A stretch of DNA of 64,000 nt from Bradyrhizobiaceae bacterium Ga0074131 (GTDB lineage Bacteria > Pseudomonadota > Alphaproteobacteria > Rhizobiales > Xanthobacteraceae), in assembly GCA_001464035.1 (NCBI GenBank), contig LNEC01000007.1:186001-250000 (forward strand), read 5' to 3'. The notes beneath the pieces were generated by a model, which worked only from the letters and a program-made list of their open reading frames with translations, was not told where the DNA came from and did not search any database. The translations under genes and the position numbers were made by a program. This document shows, one piece after another, positions 1 to 7,019 of the stretch; positions within the stretch are counted from its first letter, which is position 1, and the number at the start of each line of letters is the position of its first letter.

Positions 1-1410
1 CGCTACGGGGATGAACAGCTTTCCCTCGAGGCCCTGCAGCGCAAGCAGCGGCACGAAAACGATGATAATGATGAGCACGCCCGTTGAAACTGGCTCCAGC
101 ACCTCGCAGACCGACCGGAACACGATATGGACGAGCGGCGTCGTCTTTCCTTCTTGATTCTTGCTGAGATTTCCCACGATGTTTTCGACGACGACCACAA
201 GAGCGTCGATCAGCATGCCGATGGCGATCGCAAGGCCACCCAGACTCATCAGATTGGCCGACATGCCGACCGCGCGCATCACGATCAGCGCGATCATGAT
301 CGCAAGCGGCAGGCTGAGCGCGATCACCAGCGAGGCTCGCCAGTTGCCGAGAAACAGCAGCAGTAGGACAATGACCAGAACCGTGGCCTCAGCCAGCGCC
401 CGGACCACGGTTCCGACGGCGCGACCGACCAGCCGGCTCCGGTCGTAAAAAACGTTGATGGAAACGCTCTTCGGCAGCGAAGGCTGCAGCTCCTGCAGGC
501 GCTGGCGGACGTCGCGTACCAGCTGGCCGGCATTGGCGCCGCGCAAGCCAAGCACAAGTCCTTCGACCGTCTCGCCGCGACCGTCGATCGTGACGGCGCC
601 ATAGCGCGTCAGCGAACCCACCTGGACGCGGGCAATATCGTTGACCCGGATCGGAATGCCGTCCCGGGTGTCGACCACGATGGCCTTGATGTCGTCAATC
701 GATCGGATGCTGCCCTCGATGCGGACGAGGGCGCTGTCTTCGCCCTGGTTGACGCGGCCGGCGCCGTCGTTGCGGCTATTGGTCTCGATCGCCCGTCGAA
801 ACAGGTCATACGAAATACCGCGTGCCGCGAGCGCATCGCTGATCGGCACGATCTCGAAGGCTCGGACATGACCGCCAAGCGAGTTGACGTCGGCGACCCC
901 CCGAACGGTTCGCAGCGCCGGGCGGATCACCCAATCGAGCAGGCTTCGCCGCTCCGCCAGCGAGAGATCCGGACTGTCGATCGTGAACATGAACATTTCG
1001 CCGAGGGGGCTGGTGATCGGAGCAAGGCCGCCGGTCACGCCTTCCGGAAGATCGCGCGCGATATTGGACAGGCGTTCCGAGACCTGGTTGCGCCCCCAGT
1101 AGATATCGGTGCCGTCCTCGAAATCGACGGTGATGTCGGCGAGCGCGTATTTTGTCGTCGAGCGAAGGATCTTCTTATTCGGCAATCCAAGCAATTCAAG
1201 CTCGATCGGAACCGTGATTCGCTGTTCGACTTCCTCCGGGGTGAGACCCGGCGCTTTCATGATGACTTTCACCTGAACCGGCGAGACGTCGGGAAACGCA
1301 TCGATCGGCAGGCTTGGCAGAACAACGACGCCCGCGCCGATAAGCAGAAGGACGCTCAGGGCGACGAACATGCGCTGCGAAAGCGCGAACGCAACGAGAC
1401 GCTCGAGCAT
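1..1410 (-). CDS. Heavy-metal efflux RND pump, CusA/CzcA type (C-terminus beyond the left edge)
   Basis: Inner-membrane proton-driven pump of a tripartite CusCBA/CzcCBA-like system that exports metal cations. The frame is open for 470 codons from the ATG at 1410 to the window edge, about 45% of the usual ~1040 residues. Visible are the first membrane helix (residues ~14-30), the family motif around DFEDGTDIYWGRNQVSERL (~95-113), and the TM4 segment with GMLIDALVVVVEN, whose acidic residues carry the proton relay in this family. Its ATG overlaps the adaptor's TGA by one base (TGATG), so the two are translationally coupled. Whether Cu, Zn, Co or Cd is exported cannot be told from this part. Confidence 0.93.
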   Translation of the reverse strand, partial: MLERLVAFALSQRMFVALSVLLLIGAGVVVLPSLPIDAFPDVSPVQVKVIMKAPGLTPEEVEQRITVPIELELLGLPNKKILRSTTKYALADITVDFEDGTDIYWGRNQVSERLSNIARDLPEGVTGGLAPITSPLGEMFMFTIDSPDLSLAERRSLLDWVIRPALRTVRGVADVNSLGGHVRAFEIVPISDALAARGISYDLFRRAIETNSRNDGAGRVNQGEDSALVRIEGSIRSIDDIKAIVVDTRDGIPIRVNDIARVQVGSLTRYGAVTIDGRGETVEGLVLGLRGANAGQLVRDVRQRLQELQPSLPKSVSINVFYDRSRLVGRAVGTVVRALAEATVLVIVLLLLFLGNWRASLVIALSLPLAIMIALIVMRAVGMSANLMSLGGLAIAIGMLIDALVVVVENIVGNLSKNQEGKTTPLVHIVFRSVCEVLEPVSTGVLIIIIVFVPLLALQGLEGKLFIPVA

Positions 1411-2546
1411 CACTCGCCGGCTCCGAGCCGCAGCAGGATCCCTCGCAGGGCAGAGATGCCGCTGACGGCCACTTCGTCCTTGTCCGTGATCGCGCCGGAA
1501 ACCACGACATGTTCCTGATCCTCGGCCAGAAGCGTCACGGGTGCGAGACGAAACCCGCCCTCGATTGCAACAAAGACCAACGTCGCTTCGCCGCGTCGGA
1601 CAAGCGCGCTGTAGGGGATTTCCCAGGCACTTTCACCGGAGGAAAGAAAATTGATCCGTACCGCGGCGGTTTGCCCGGGGCGCAGTTCACCGGAATTCGG
1701 CACCTCTGCCCGGACCAAAATGGTTTGGGTCGCCGCATCGGTTGTTTCCGAAACCAGTACGACCTGGCCCGGGGTCGCGTAGCCGTCGATTTCCACTCTC
1801 GCCCCCGGCCGGATGGCGCGGACGCTCGATGCCGGAATCGCAATCTCGGCCCATAAGGGCGACAATCGTGCGAGCTTGACGAGAGGTGCCGATTGCTCCA
1901 CCCGCTGGCCCGGGGAAACCACGATCTCAATCGCCGTTGCCGGCTGCGGCGAGGCGACCGAAAGTGTTGCCGCAATCGCAGTCTCGCTGGCCAAGCGCGA
2001 AATTGCCGCGTCCGAAAGTCCGCTCAGCCGAAGCATTTGCCGTCGTTCCGACACCGCGATGCTCGCGTGCCGGGCTTCGGCCTGACTGGTCTCCAGCACG
2101 CGTAGCGGCACCGCATTCCCTTGGAACAGCTCAGTGTTCCGCTTGAGCTGCTGAGCGGCAAGTACGTCCTGCGCGAAGGCTTGCAGGTAGTCACGTTGAA
2201 GCGACACGAAGCTGGGGCTCTCGAGCCTGACCAGCGGCTGGCCGGAGTTAACCCGGTCGCCTCGCGCAACCGACAGATTGCTGACCATGCCGGCCACGGG
2301 AGCGCTCACGACCCACAATTGGGGAGTGGGGATAACGATCTGGGCGGGATAGGGCAGTGTCTGATCGGTTCGGCTCGATACGGGATGGACGACGCGAATG
2401 CCCAGGGTCTGTGCCTGCGCGGAACTGACCTTCACCTCGTCCGCGGCTAACGACATGGATGCGGGGCCAATCAAGGCGAGTGCAAGCAAAGCCCAAGGCA
2501 ACCTGCGCCATGAGCAAAGACTTCGGATCGCCTGAGCGAGATTCAT
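1410..2546 (-). CDS. Periplasmic adaptor (membrane fusion protein) of the RND efflux system, CusB/CzcB-like
   Basis: Bridges the RND pump to an outer-membrane channel. I chose the ATG at 2546 because it is followed directly by a signal peptide (RRLPWALLALALIGPASMSLAADE); the frame remains open to 2639 but that adds about 31 poorly conserved-looking residues. The mature protein shows the barrel/lipoyl halves (LWVVSAPVAGMVSNLSVARGDRVNSG), a short alpha hairpin rich in Q/A/L, and C-terminal beta domains (GARVEIDGYATPGQVV, LRPGQTAAVRINF). No methionine- or histidine-rich metal-binding N-terminus is visible. It is the first gene of the operon and lies 87 bases from a FixK/FNR box. Confidence 0.9.
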   Translation of the reverse strand: MNLAQAIRSLCSWRRLPWALLALALIGPASMSLAADEVKVSSAQAQTLGIRVVHPVSSRTDQTLPYPAQIVIPTPQLWVVSAPVAGMVSNLSVARGDRVNSGQPLVRLESPSFVSLQRDYLQAFAQDVLAAQQLKRNTELFQGNAVPLRVLETSQAEARHASIAVSERRQMLRLSGLSDAAISRLASETAIAATLSVASPQPATAIEIVVSPGQRVEQSAPLVKLARLSPLWAEIAIPASSVRAIRPGARVEIDGYATPGQVVLVSETTDAATQTILVRAEVPNSGELRPGQTAAVRINFLSSGESAWEIPYSALVRRGEATLVFVAIEGGFRLAPVTLLAEDQEHVVVSGAITDKDEVAVSGISALRGILLRLGAGE

Positions 2547-2632
2547 CGGCAAGAAACCATATGATCCAGTGGCGCCGCGAATTCGCGCGTTCGTTCGCTT
2601 CCACTTCATTACCCCATGGAGGCTCTCGTGCC

Positions 2633-2646
2633 TTGACATGTATCAA
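2633..2646. promoter_or_regulatory. FixK/FNR-type anaerobox TTGACATGTATCAA
   Basis: Matches TTGAY-N4-RTCAA with dyad symmetry. Activation from a site centred 41.5 bp upstream would put the start of the efflux operon transcript near 2598, about 50 bases before the adaptor ATG at 2546. Regulation is inferred from the motif and position. Confidence 0.6.
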
Positions 2647-2780
2647 GCGATAGATGTGGTCGGTGATCCGTCCGAATATCGGCTGTTGAGGGACCATAAT
2701 CAGGTGGATTCATTGATCTCGATTCAGAGTGTGTGCAATTTCGAGATGTTCGCGTTTGGGAGATCGAAACTATTTCCCGG

Positions 2781-2794
2781 TTGATTTGCATCAA
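2781..2794. promoter_or_regulatory. FixK/FNR-type anaerobox TTGATTTGCATCAA
   Basis: Perfect TTGAT-N4-ATCAA. Class II activation would start a plus-strand transcript near 2829, upstream of the cytochrome b ATG at 2941. Low-oxygen control of a cytochrome gene is plausible. Confidence 0.68.
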
Positions 2795-2940
2795 TCACCT
2801 CCCCGCGATGCGTGCGAGAATTCAACATAAACGCAGCGCCCTGCGTTGGTCGATTGCGCAAGAGAGCGGCCGTAAACTTCGGATCGGCGAAAGCTCGCAT
2901 TTGTGGAAAGCGTCTTGGGTGCTGGTTGCGGGAGATTGCA

Positions 2941-3706
2941 ATGAACCTCACAGGGTCGGCCACCAATAGTCCCGACTCCGTCAGGCCGATACCAAGCCTA
3001 CGATGTGTGGGATGCTCCTACGCGGTGGTTCCATTGGATCAACGCGCTCACCGTGCTCGGTTTGAGCATCGTTGGAGTTATCCTGCTCAATGACGACGCA
3101 CTGGGGCTCTCCGCCAGCGGCAAAATTCTTCTCAAGCAAATCCATGTTGTGCTCGGCTATATCATGGGACTGAACCTGATCTGGCGGTTGGTTTGGGCGT
3201 TTTTTGGCAACCGCTATGCGAGATGGAGCGCGATGTTGCCTTATGGATTCGGCTTTTGGGGCAAACTGCGCGCTTACGGCCACGCTTTTCTTAGCGGAGA
3301 GCCGCAAGAATATATCGGACATAATCCCGCGGCGCGCCTCGCTATCGCAGCTCTTCTGCTGCTGCTTGTTCTGCAAACGGTGACGGGTGCGATCCTGGCG
3401 GGTACCGATCTATTCTGGCCGCCGTTCGGAAGATGGTTTGCCGGTTGGGTTGTCGCCGCTGGTATTGATCCAGCGACGGTTTCCCCTCTTGCCGCTAACA
3501 CGTTGGACCAAACGGCCTACAACGCGATGCGAGCGTTTCGAAGCCCTATCGTGATGATCCATCTCTATGCGTTCTATGTGCTCACGGGCGCTATCCTGAT
3601 GCATTTGATTGCGGTGATCGTGACCGAAATTCACGAGGGTGGAAGCATTACGTCAGCAATGTTCACTGGTCGCAAGATCTTCAACCGGCCGCCGGAGGAC
3701 CGGTAA
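2941..3706 (+). CDS. Cytochrome b561/Ni-Fe-hydrogenase b-type membrane cytochrome, with a probable one-base frameshift near its N-terminus
   Basis: Four-helix membrane diheme cytochrome that passes electrons between quinone and a periplasmic partner. From 3005 the frame gives WDAPTRWFHWINALTV, then QIHVVLGY, two further helices and a last helix with MIHLYAFYVLTGAILMHLIAV; the helix histidines are the expected heme ligands. In-frame reading begins only at a GTG (3005) inside conserved sequence. The ATG at 2941 has a good GGAG 6 bases upstream and starts MNLTGSATNSP in another frame. Dropping one C from the CCC at 2971-2973 joins the two as ...NSPTPSGRYQAYDVWDAPTRW. Either a real lesion or a sequence error. 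If the product starts at 3005 it is 233 residues. Confidence 0.82.
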
Positions 3707-3820
3707 AACGTGAAACCAGACGCGCCAGAAGGTTTGATCAATCAGCAGCCTTCACAGCGAGAGCCACCTTGCACGGGAAGACAGACCTCGATCCCGGATC
3801 TGCCCTTTGGCTAAAACATC

Positions 3821-3846
3821 GGAACCTTTGCGTGCGACAAGGCGTT
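3821..3846 (+). promoter_or_regulatory. EcfG (general stress sigma) type promoter, GGAAC-N17-CGTT
   Basis: GGAAC at 3821-3825 and CGTT at 3843-3846 fit the alphaproteobacterial EcfG consensus exactly. It lies 35 bases before the ATG of the small zinc-ribbon gene in the same orientation, giving a short 5' leader. Confidence 0.6.
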
Positions 3847-3880
3847 ATCTCGCAGAGGCAAGATGGCGTGAGTTTTAAGG

Positions 3881-4060
3881 ATGAAGCCCCGATTGCCGAA
3901 ATGCCCTAACTGCTCTCGACCGATGAGGGTCGCCCGCACTATATTGGCCAAGGTCAGGGCCGGCGCGCCAGAGGTTAACGTGTACGAATGCAGGCCGTGT
4001 AGAGTCTCGTACATAACAGAAGACCACTTATCCATAGCAGGTACTCACCCCCTACGGTAA
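3881..4060 (+). CDS. Small zinc-ribbon protein (59 aa)
   Basis: An ATG at 3881 opens a 59-codon frame ending in TAA at 4058-4060. The product begins MKPRLPKCPNCSRPMRVART and contains a second cysteine pair in YECRPCRVSY. The CPNC...CRPC pair about 26 residues apart is a typical small zinc ribbon of the kind common in Bradyrhizobium and relatives (recognised by pattern, not searched). AAGG lies directly before the ATG, so ribosome binding is not ideal. An EcfG-type promoter just upstream suggests stress-induced expression. The overlapping minus-strand frame at 3811-4035 is its antisense shadow. Function unknown; protein or nucleic-acid binding is a guess. Confidence 0.65.
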   Translation: MKPRLPKCPNCSRPMRVARTILAKVRAGAPEVNVYECRPCRVSYITEDHLSIAGTHPLR

Positions 4061-4162
4061 CTACGCATAGACAATTCTTGTGAGCGGCCGGCGCAGATCC
4101 CCGCACCACTGAATCTCCATCAAGCGCAAGCACGGCTAACGGCCATGCGGCTTGGCCCTGTC

Positions 4163-5215
4163 TCAATTGGCGCCGCGCGGTTGCAAGGCGGCCAGAGGAA
4201 CGTCGAGTTCGTAGATGACGCCCTCCGGCTCGAATCTCAATCGAACATGACCATGAAGCTGATCGGCAAGGCGGTTGATGAGGCGTGTCCCGAAACTGCG
4301 CCGAGTCGGCTCCCGGACCACCGGTCCCCCACTCTCGGTCCATGTCAGCTTCAACCTTTGCGCTTCGTCATCGACCATCGATGTGATGTTGATGCGTCCC
4401 ATCGCGTTGGACAGCGCGCCGTATTTAACCGCATTCGTGCATAGTTCGTTGAGAGACATGGTGAGCGGCAGGACCGCGTCCGAACCGATCTCGACGTGAG
4501 TGTCTTGAACGACAAACCGTCGGGCATCCGGGTTATCGAATGGTGCGGTTGCGTCATGAATGACGTCGCTCAATTTCGCGCCAGCTCGGTTTGATTCCAG
4601 CAACAGATCATGCGCCCTGCCTAGGGCAACCAATCGGCTTTCGACGGCCAATCGACCCTCTTCCAGGCTCCGCGCAGATCCCAGGCTCTGCGAGGTAATC
4701 GCAACCACCGTCGCCAGCATGTTCTTCACCCGATGATGCAACTCCTTCAACAGCAGATCCTGAAATCGCGTGGCAACCTCGATGTCCCGTATCGCGGCGA
4801 CCACGACGAGTCCGTCGGGGGTACGATGCGGGCTCAGGCTGATCTCGACCTGGAATTCGCTGCCGTCCTTGCGAAGGGCGCGCAATTCCAACCCAATGCC
4901 CATCATGCGTGGCGTGGGGTCGACCATGAAACGATCCAGATGACCCGCATGAAGGTCCCTGTACCGCTCAGGAATAAGGACGCCAAGCGGTTTGCCGGCC
5001 AGTTCGTCGGGGGGGTAACCGAACATGGCCTCGATGCGCCTACTAGCGAAATTAATGCGGCTGGTCTTGTCGATGATGATTACGGCATCCGGACTTTCCT
5101 CCAGGAAGCCGTGGAACTCGTCCTCGCTGCCGAGCCTGGCGTTCGCGACGGCGAGCCAATCCGTCCGATCGCTACACCGGACCGGAGTGTCGGTGATTTT
5201 GGGCGGGGCGCACAT
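4163..5215 (-). CDS. PAS-domain sensor histidine kinase, HWE/HisKA_2 type
   Basis: Soluble two-component kinase of 350 residues from the ATG at 5215; a TTG start at 5296 is also possible. A PAS domain spans about residues 35-150 (SPDAVIIIDKTSRINFASRR, MFGYPPDELAGK). The phospho-acceptor H-box is LLKELHHRVKNMLA, with the acceptor probably His161. The catalytic domain shows the N-box NELCTNAVKYGAL, the WTESGGP stretch that carries the W-x-E signature of HWE kinases, and RRSFGTRLINR. No membrane helix or heme-ligand motif is obvious, so the PAS ligand is unknown. HWE kinases often feed the PhyR-EcfG stress pathway; an EcfG-type promoter lies just downstream, but no response regulator is adjacent. 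A perfect FixK/FNR box lies upstream. Confidence 0.9.
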   Translation of the reverse strand: MCAPPKITDTPVRCSDRTDWLAVANARLGSEDEFHGFLEESPDAVIIIDKTSRINFASRRIEAMFGYPPDELAGKPLGVLIPERYRDLHAGHLDRFMVDPTPRMMGIGLELRALRKDGSEFQVEISLSPHRTPDGLVVVAAIRDIEVATRFQDLLLKELHHRVKNMLATVVAITSQSLGSARSLEEGRLAVESRLVALGRAHDLLLESNRAGAKLSDVIHDATAPFDNPDARRFVVQDTHVEIGSDAVLPLTMSLNELCTNAVKYGALSNAMGRINITSMVDDEAQRLKLTWTESGGPVVREPTRRSFGTRLINRLADQLHGHVRLRFEPEGVIYELDVPLAALQPRGAN

Positions 5216-5330
5216 TGAAGTTGTCGCTTTCGTCTTCTTCAAGGCGCAACTCTCGTCATTTGATGACGAATAGGCGCAGCGTTTCCACAAAATCAACGCG
5301 CTAGGGCGCTTCAGGCCAGCAAACCTAAAC

Positions 5331-5582
5331 TTACGTACGATTGAGACGGTGGAAATTGATCTTGATCAACTTGGATGCGCGGCGCCAGCGCCTGCACTCA
5401 CTGCACAACCCAAAATATTTGTCCTCGGCGTCGGCCGGCACCCTGCAGCATACGCAGGAGCCGAATTGTTGGAATGCGGTGGGACGCGGACGCGAAGCCG
5501 GGTGGTCCTGGCGCCTCGACGCCGGCGTCAAGTTCGCGGTGGCACCTTCTGACAGACATGAGCCTGACAAAAGAATGCCCAT
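5331..5582 (-). CDS. Possible small four-cysteine protein (83 aa or shorter)
   Basis: The C-terminal half reads GSCVCCRVPADAEDKYFGLC and then SECRRWRR, that is CxxC-x12-CxxC, a plausible zinc-binding knuckle followed by a basic tail. The only ATG in frame before it is at 5582, and the first 35 residues from it look unconserved, so the true start may be further in. No Shine-Dalgarno was identified. A perfect FixK/FNR palindrome overlaps the 3' end, so this stretch may instead be only a promoter region for the kinase. Treat as a candidate. Confidence 0.3.
   Translation of the reverse strand: MGILLSGSCLSEGATANLTPASRRQDHPASRPRPTAFQQFGSCVCCRVPADAEDKYFGLCSECRRWRRASKLIKINFHRLNRT
5356..5369. promoter_or_regulatory. 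FixK/FNR-type anaerobox TTGATCTTGATCAA
   Basis: Perfect TTGAT-N4-ATCAA. Activation at -41.5 would start a minus-strand transcript near 5321, just upstream of the histidine kinase. The plus-strand gene at 5704 is too far to be the natural target. Confidence 0.5.
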
Positions 5583-5703
5583 CCTGCATTGGACGCTCAC
5601 CCCAGAGCCTTGAACGCGGCTCTCGCAGCCGGAGCCGGATCGGATTAGCCTTGCCGCCGCCCGGGCCGGATCAACCGGCCGGCGCATGACTTGGGAGGAT
5701 GTG

Positions 5704-6927
5704 ATGACACGCGAAATTCGCGCTCCGGGATCAGCGATTTCACGACGAACGCTCGTCCATGGCCTGGCGGTATCAGCCGGCGCCGCCGTGGCCGGGGCCA
5801 GCGGCGCGCTGGCCCAGCAGGGCGGCGAGCTGGGGCCACCATCGACGATCACCACCCCGCCGCGCGATTTCGGCCCTCGCGGCGCCCCGACCACCTATTT
5901 TTGGGATCCCGATATCATCGCGGTCGATCCGTCGTTCAACAACCTCGCGCAGCCCAATGCGCCGATCCAGCGTCTCCATACCGGATTGCTGTGGGCCGAA
6001 GGCCCGGCCTGGAGTTCACAGGGCCGCTATCTCTTGTGGAGTGACATTCCCAATAATCGGCAGATGAGATGGTCGGAGGACGACGGTCGCGTCACCGTGT
6101 TCCGCTTTCCGTCCAACAACTCGAACGGCAACTCGTTCGATTTCCAGGGCCGCCAGCTGTCCTGCGAGCACCTCACCCGCCGTGTCGTGCGCTACGAGCA
6201 TGACGGCACGGCGACCGTACTCGCCGACAATTTCAACGGCAAGAAGCTCAACTCGCCCAACGACGTCGTCGCCCATCCGGATGGCAGCTACTGGTTCACC
6301 GACCCGCCCTATGGCGGTCAGCTCTACGAGGGCGAGCCCGACGCTCCGGGCGGCCCCAGCAATGCAGGCGGCAAGCTCAATCCGCGAATCGGTCAGCCGG
6401 CCGGCTTCGTGCCGGGCCGGCGCGAGCTGCCGACCAACTGCTATCGCATCGATCCCGGCGGCCGGATCGACCTCGTGGTGAGCGAGGATCAGGTTCCGGA
6501 TCCGAACGGCCTCGCTTTCTCGCCGGACTACAAGAAGCTTTACGTCGCCAGCACCGGCAAAGGGCCCGGCGACACCGGACCGGGCGGCAAGGGCGACATG
6601 TCCGTGTTCGATGTCGGCGCCGACAATAAGCTCACCAACCAGAAGCGGTTCAGCGACTTCATGATCGACGGCGTGAAGTGCGGGCCGGACGGGGTGCGCT
6701 GCGATGTCGAAGGCAATGTCTGGTGCTCGAGCAATGCCGGCCGCCGCGTCGGCTATAGCGGCGTGACGATATGGAATCCGGACGGCAAGCTGATCGGCCG
6801 GATTCGCCTGCCCGAGGTGTGCGGCAACATCTGTTTCGGCGGCCCCAAGCGCAACCGCCTGTTCATGGCCGCGAGCCAGTCGCTCTACGCCGTCTACACC
6901 GCCACGCAAGGCGCAGGACCGGGCTGA
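5704..6927 (+). CDS. SMP-30/gluconolactonase/LRE family protein, Tat-exported
   Basis: Six-bladed beta-propeller hydrolase, probably a periplasmic lactonase acting on a sugar-acid or other lactone. The ATG at 5704 is preceded by GGGAGG (5691-5696) and followed by a twin-arginine signal (SRRTLVHGLAVSAGAAVAGA). Propeller features include the early glutamate in LLWAEGPAW, the NSPNDVVAHPDGSYWFTDPPYG blade, PNGLAFSPDYKKLYV, and DGVRCDVEGNVWCS, which supply the metal-binding E, N and D of the family. Length of 407 residues is normal for the exported subgroup. It ends about 90 bases from the convergent permease. Substrate cannot be inferred from the neighbours. Confidence 0.87.
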   Translation: MTREIRAPGSAISRRTLVHGLAVSAGAAVAGASGALAQQGGELGPPSTITTPPRDFGPRGAPTTYFWDPDIIAVDPSFNNLAQPNAPIQRLHTGLLWAEGPAWSSQGRYLLWSDIPNNRQMRWSEDDGRVTVFRFPSNNSNGNSFDFQGRQLSCEHLTRRVVRYEHDGTATVLADNFNGKKLNSPNDVVAHPDGSYWFTDPPYGGQLYEGEPDAPGGPSNAGGKLNPRIGQPAGFVPGRRELPTNCYRIDPGGRIDLVVSEDQVPDPNGLAFSPDYKKLYVASTGKGPGDTGPGGKGDMSVFDVGADNKLTNQKRFSDFMIDGVKCGPDGVRCDVEGNVWCSSNAGRRVGYSGVTIWNPDGKLIGRIRLPEVCGNICFGGPKRNRLFMAASQSLYAVYTATQGAGPG

Positions 6928-6958
6928 CCGGTTCGGCCCTCTGGATACGGCGAAGGGG

Positions 6959-6981
6959 GCGCCGGCGTGACCCACCGGCGC
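6959..6981. terminator. GC-rich hairpin between convergent genes
   Basis: GCGCCGG and CCGGCGC pair perfectly around a 9-base loop in the 92-base gap between two convergent genes. No T-run follows, so intrinsic termination is uncertain. Confidence 0.35.
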
Positions 6982-7019
6982 TGCTTCGTGCGTAGCCTGT
7001 GGAAGTCCAGCTTCGCCGC

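Larger units (their letters stand above)
2547..2940. other. Divergent regulatory spacer between efflux operon and cytochrome b
   Basis: No convincing protein lies in these ~390 bases. They hold two FNR/FixK-type boxes (listed separately), one suitably placed for each of the divergent genes, and a Shine-Dalgarno GGAG at 2931-2934 for the cytochrome gene. Confidence 0.6.

Noticed and set aside
868..1518. Long plus-strand open frame (216 codons) across the efflux pump
   Set aside because: It is antisense to the pump, which shows continuous family motifs on the minus strand; composition is rich in R, D and H, as expected of a shadow frame.
2713..2726. Third anaerobox-like sequence TTGATCTCGATTCA
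   Set aside because: The right half has two mismatches to ATCAA, so it is too weak beside the two good boxes.
3811..4035. Minus-strand frame of 74 codons
   Set aside because: Antisense to the plus-strand CPNC/CRPC zinc-ribbon gene, which has recognisable motifs and a promoter; the minus frame has neither.
6016..6975. 319-codon minus-strand frame
   Set aside because: Shadow of the SMP-30 gene; no family motifs and a typical shadow composition of A, R, V and H.
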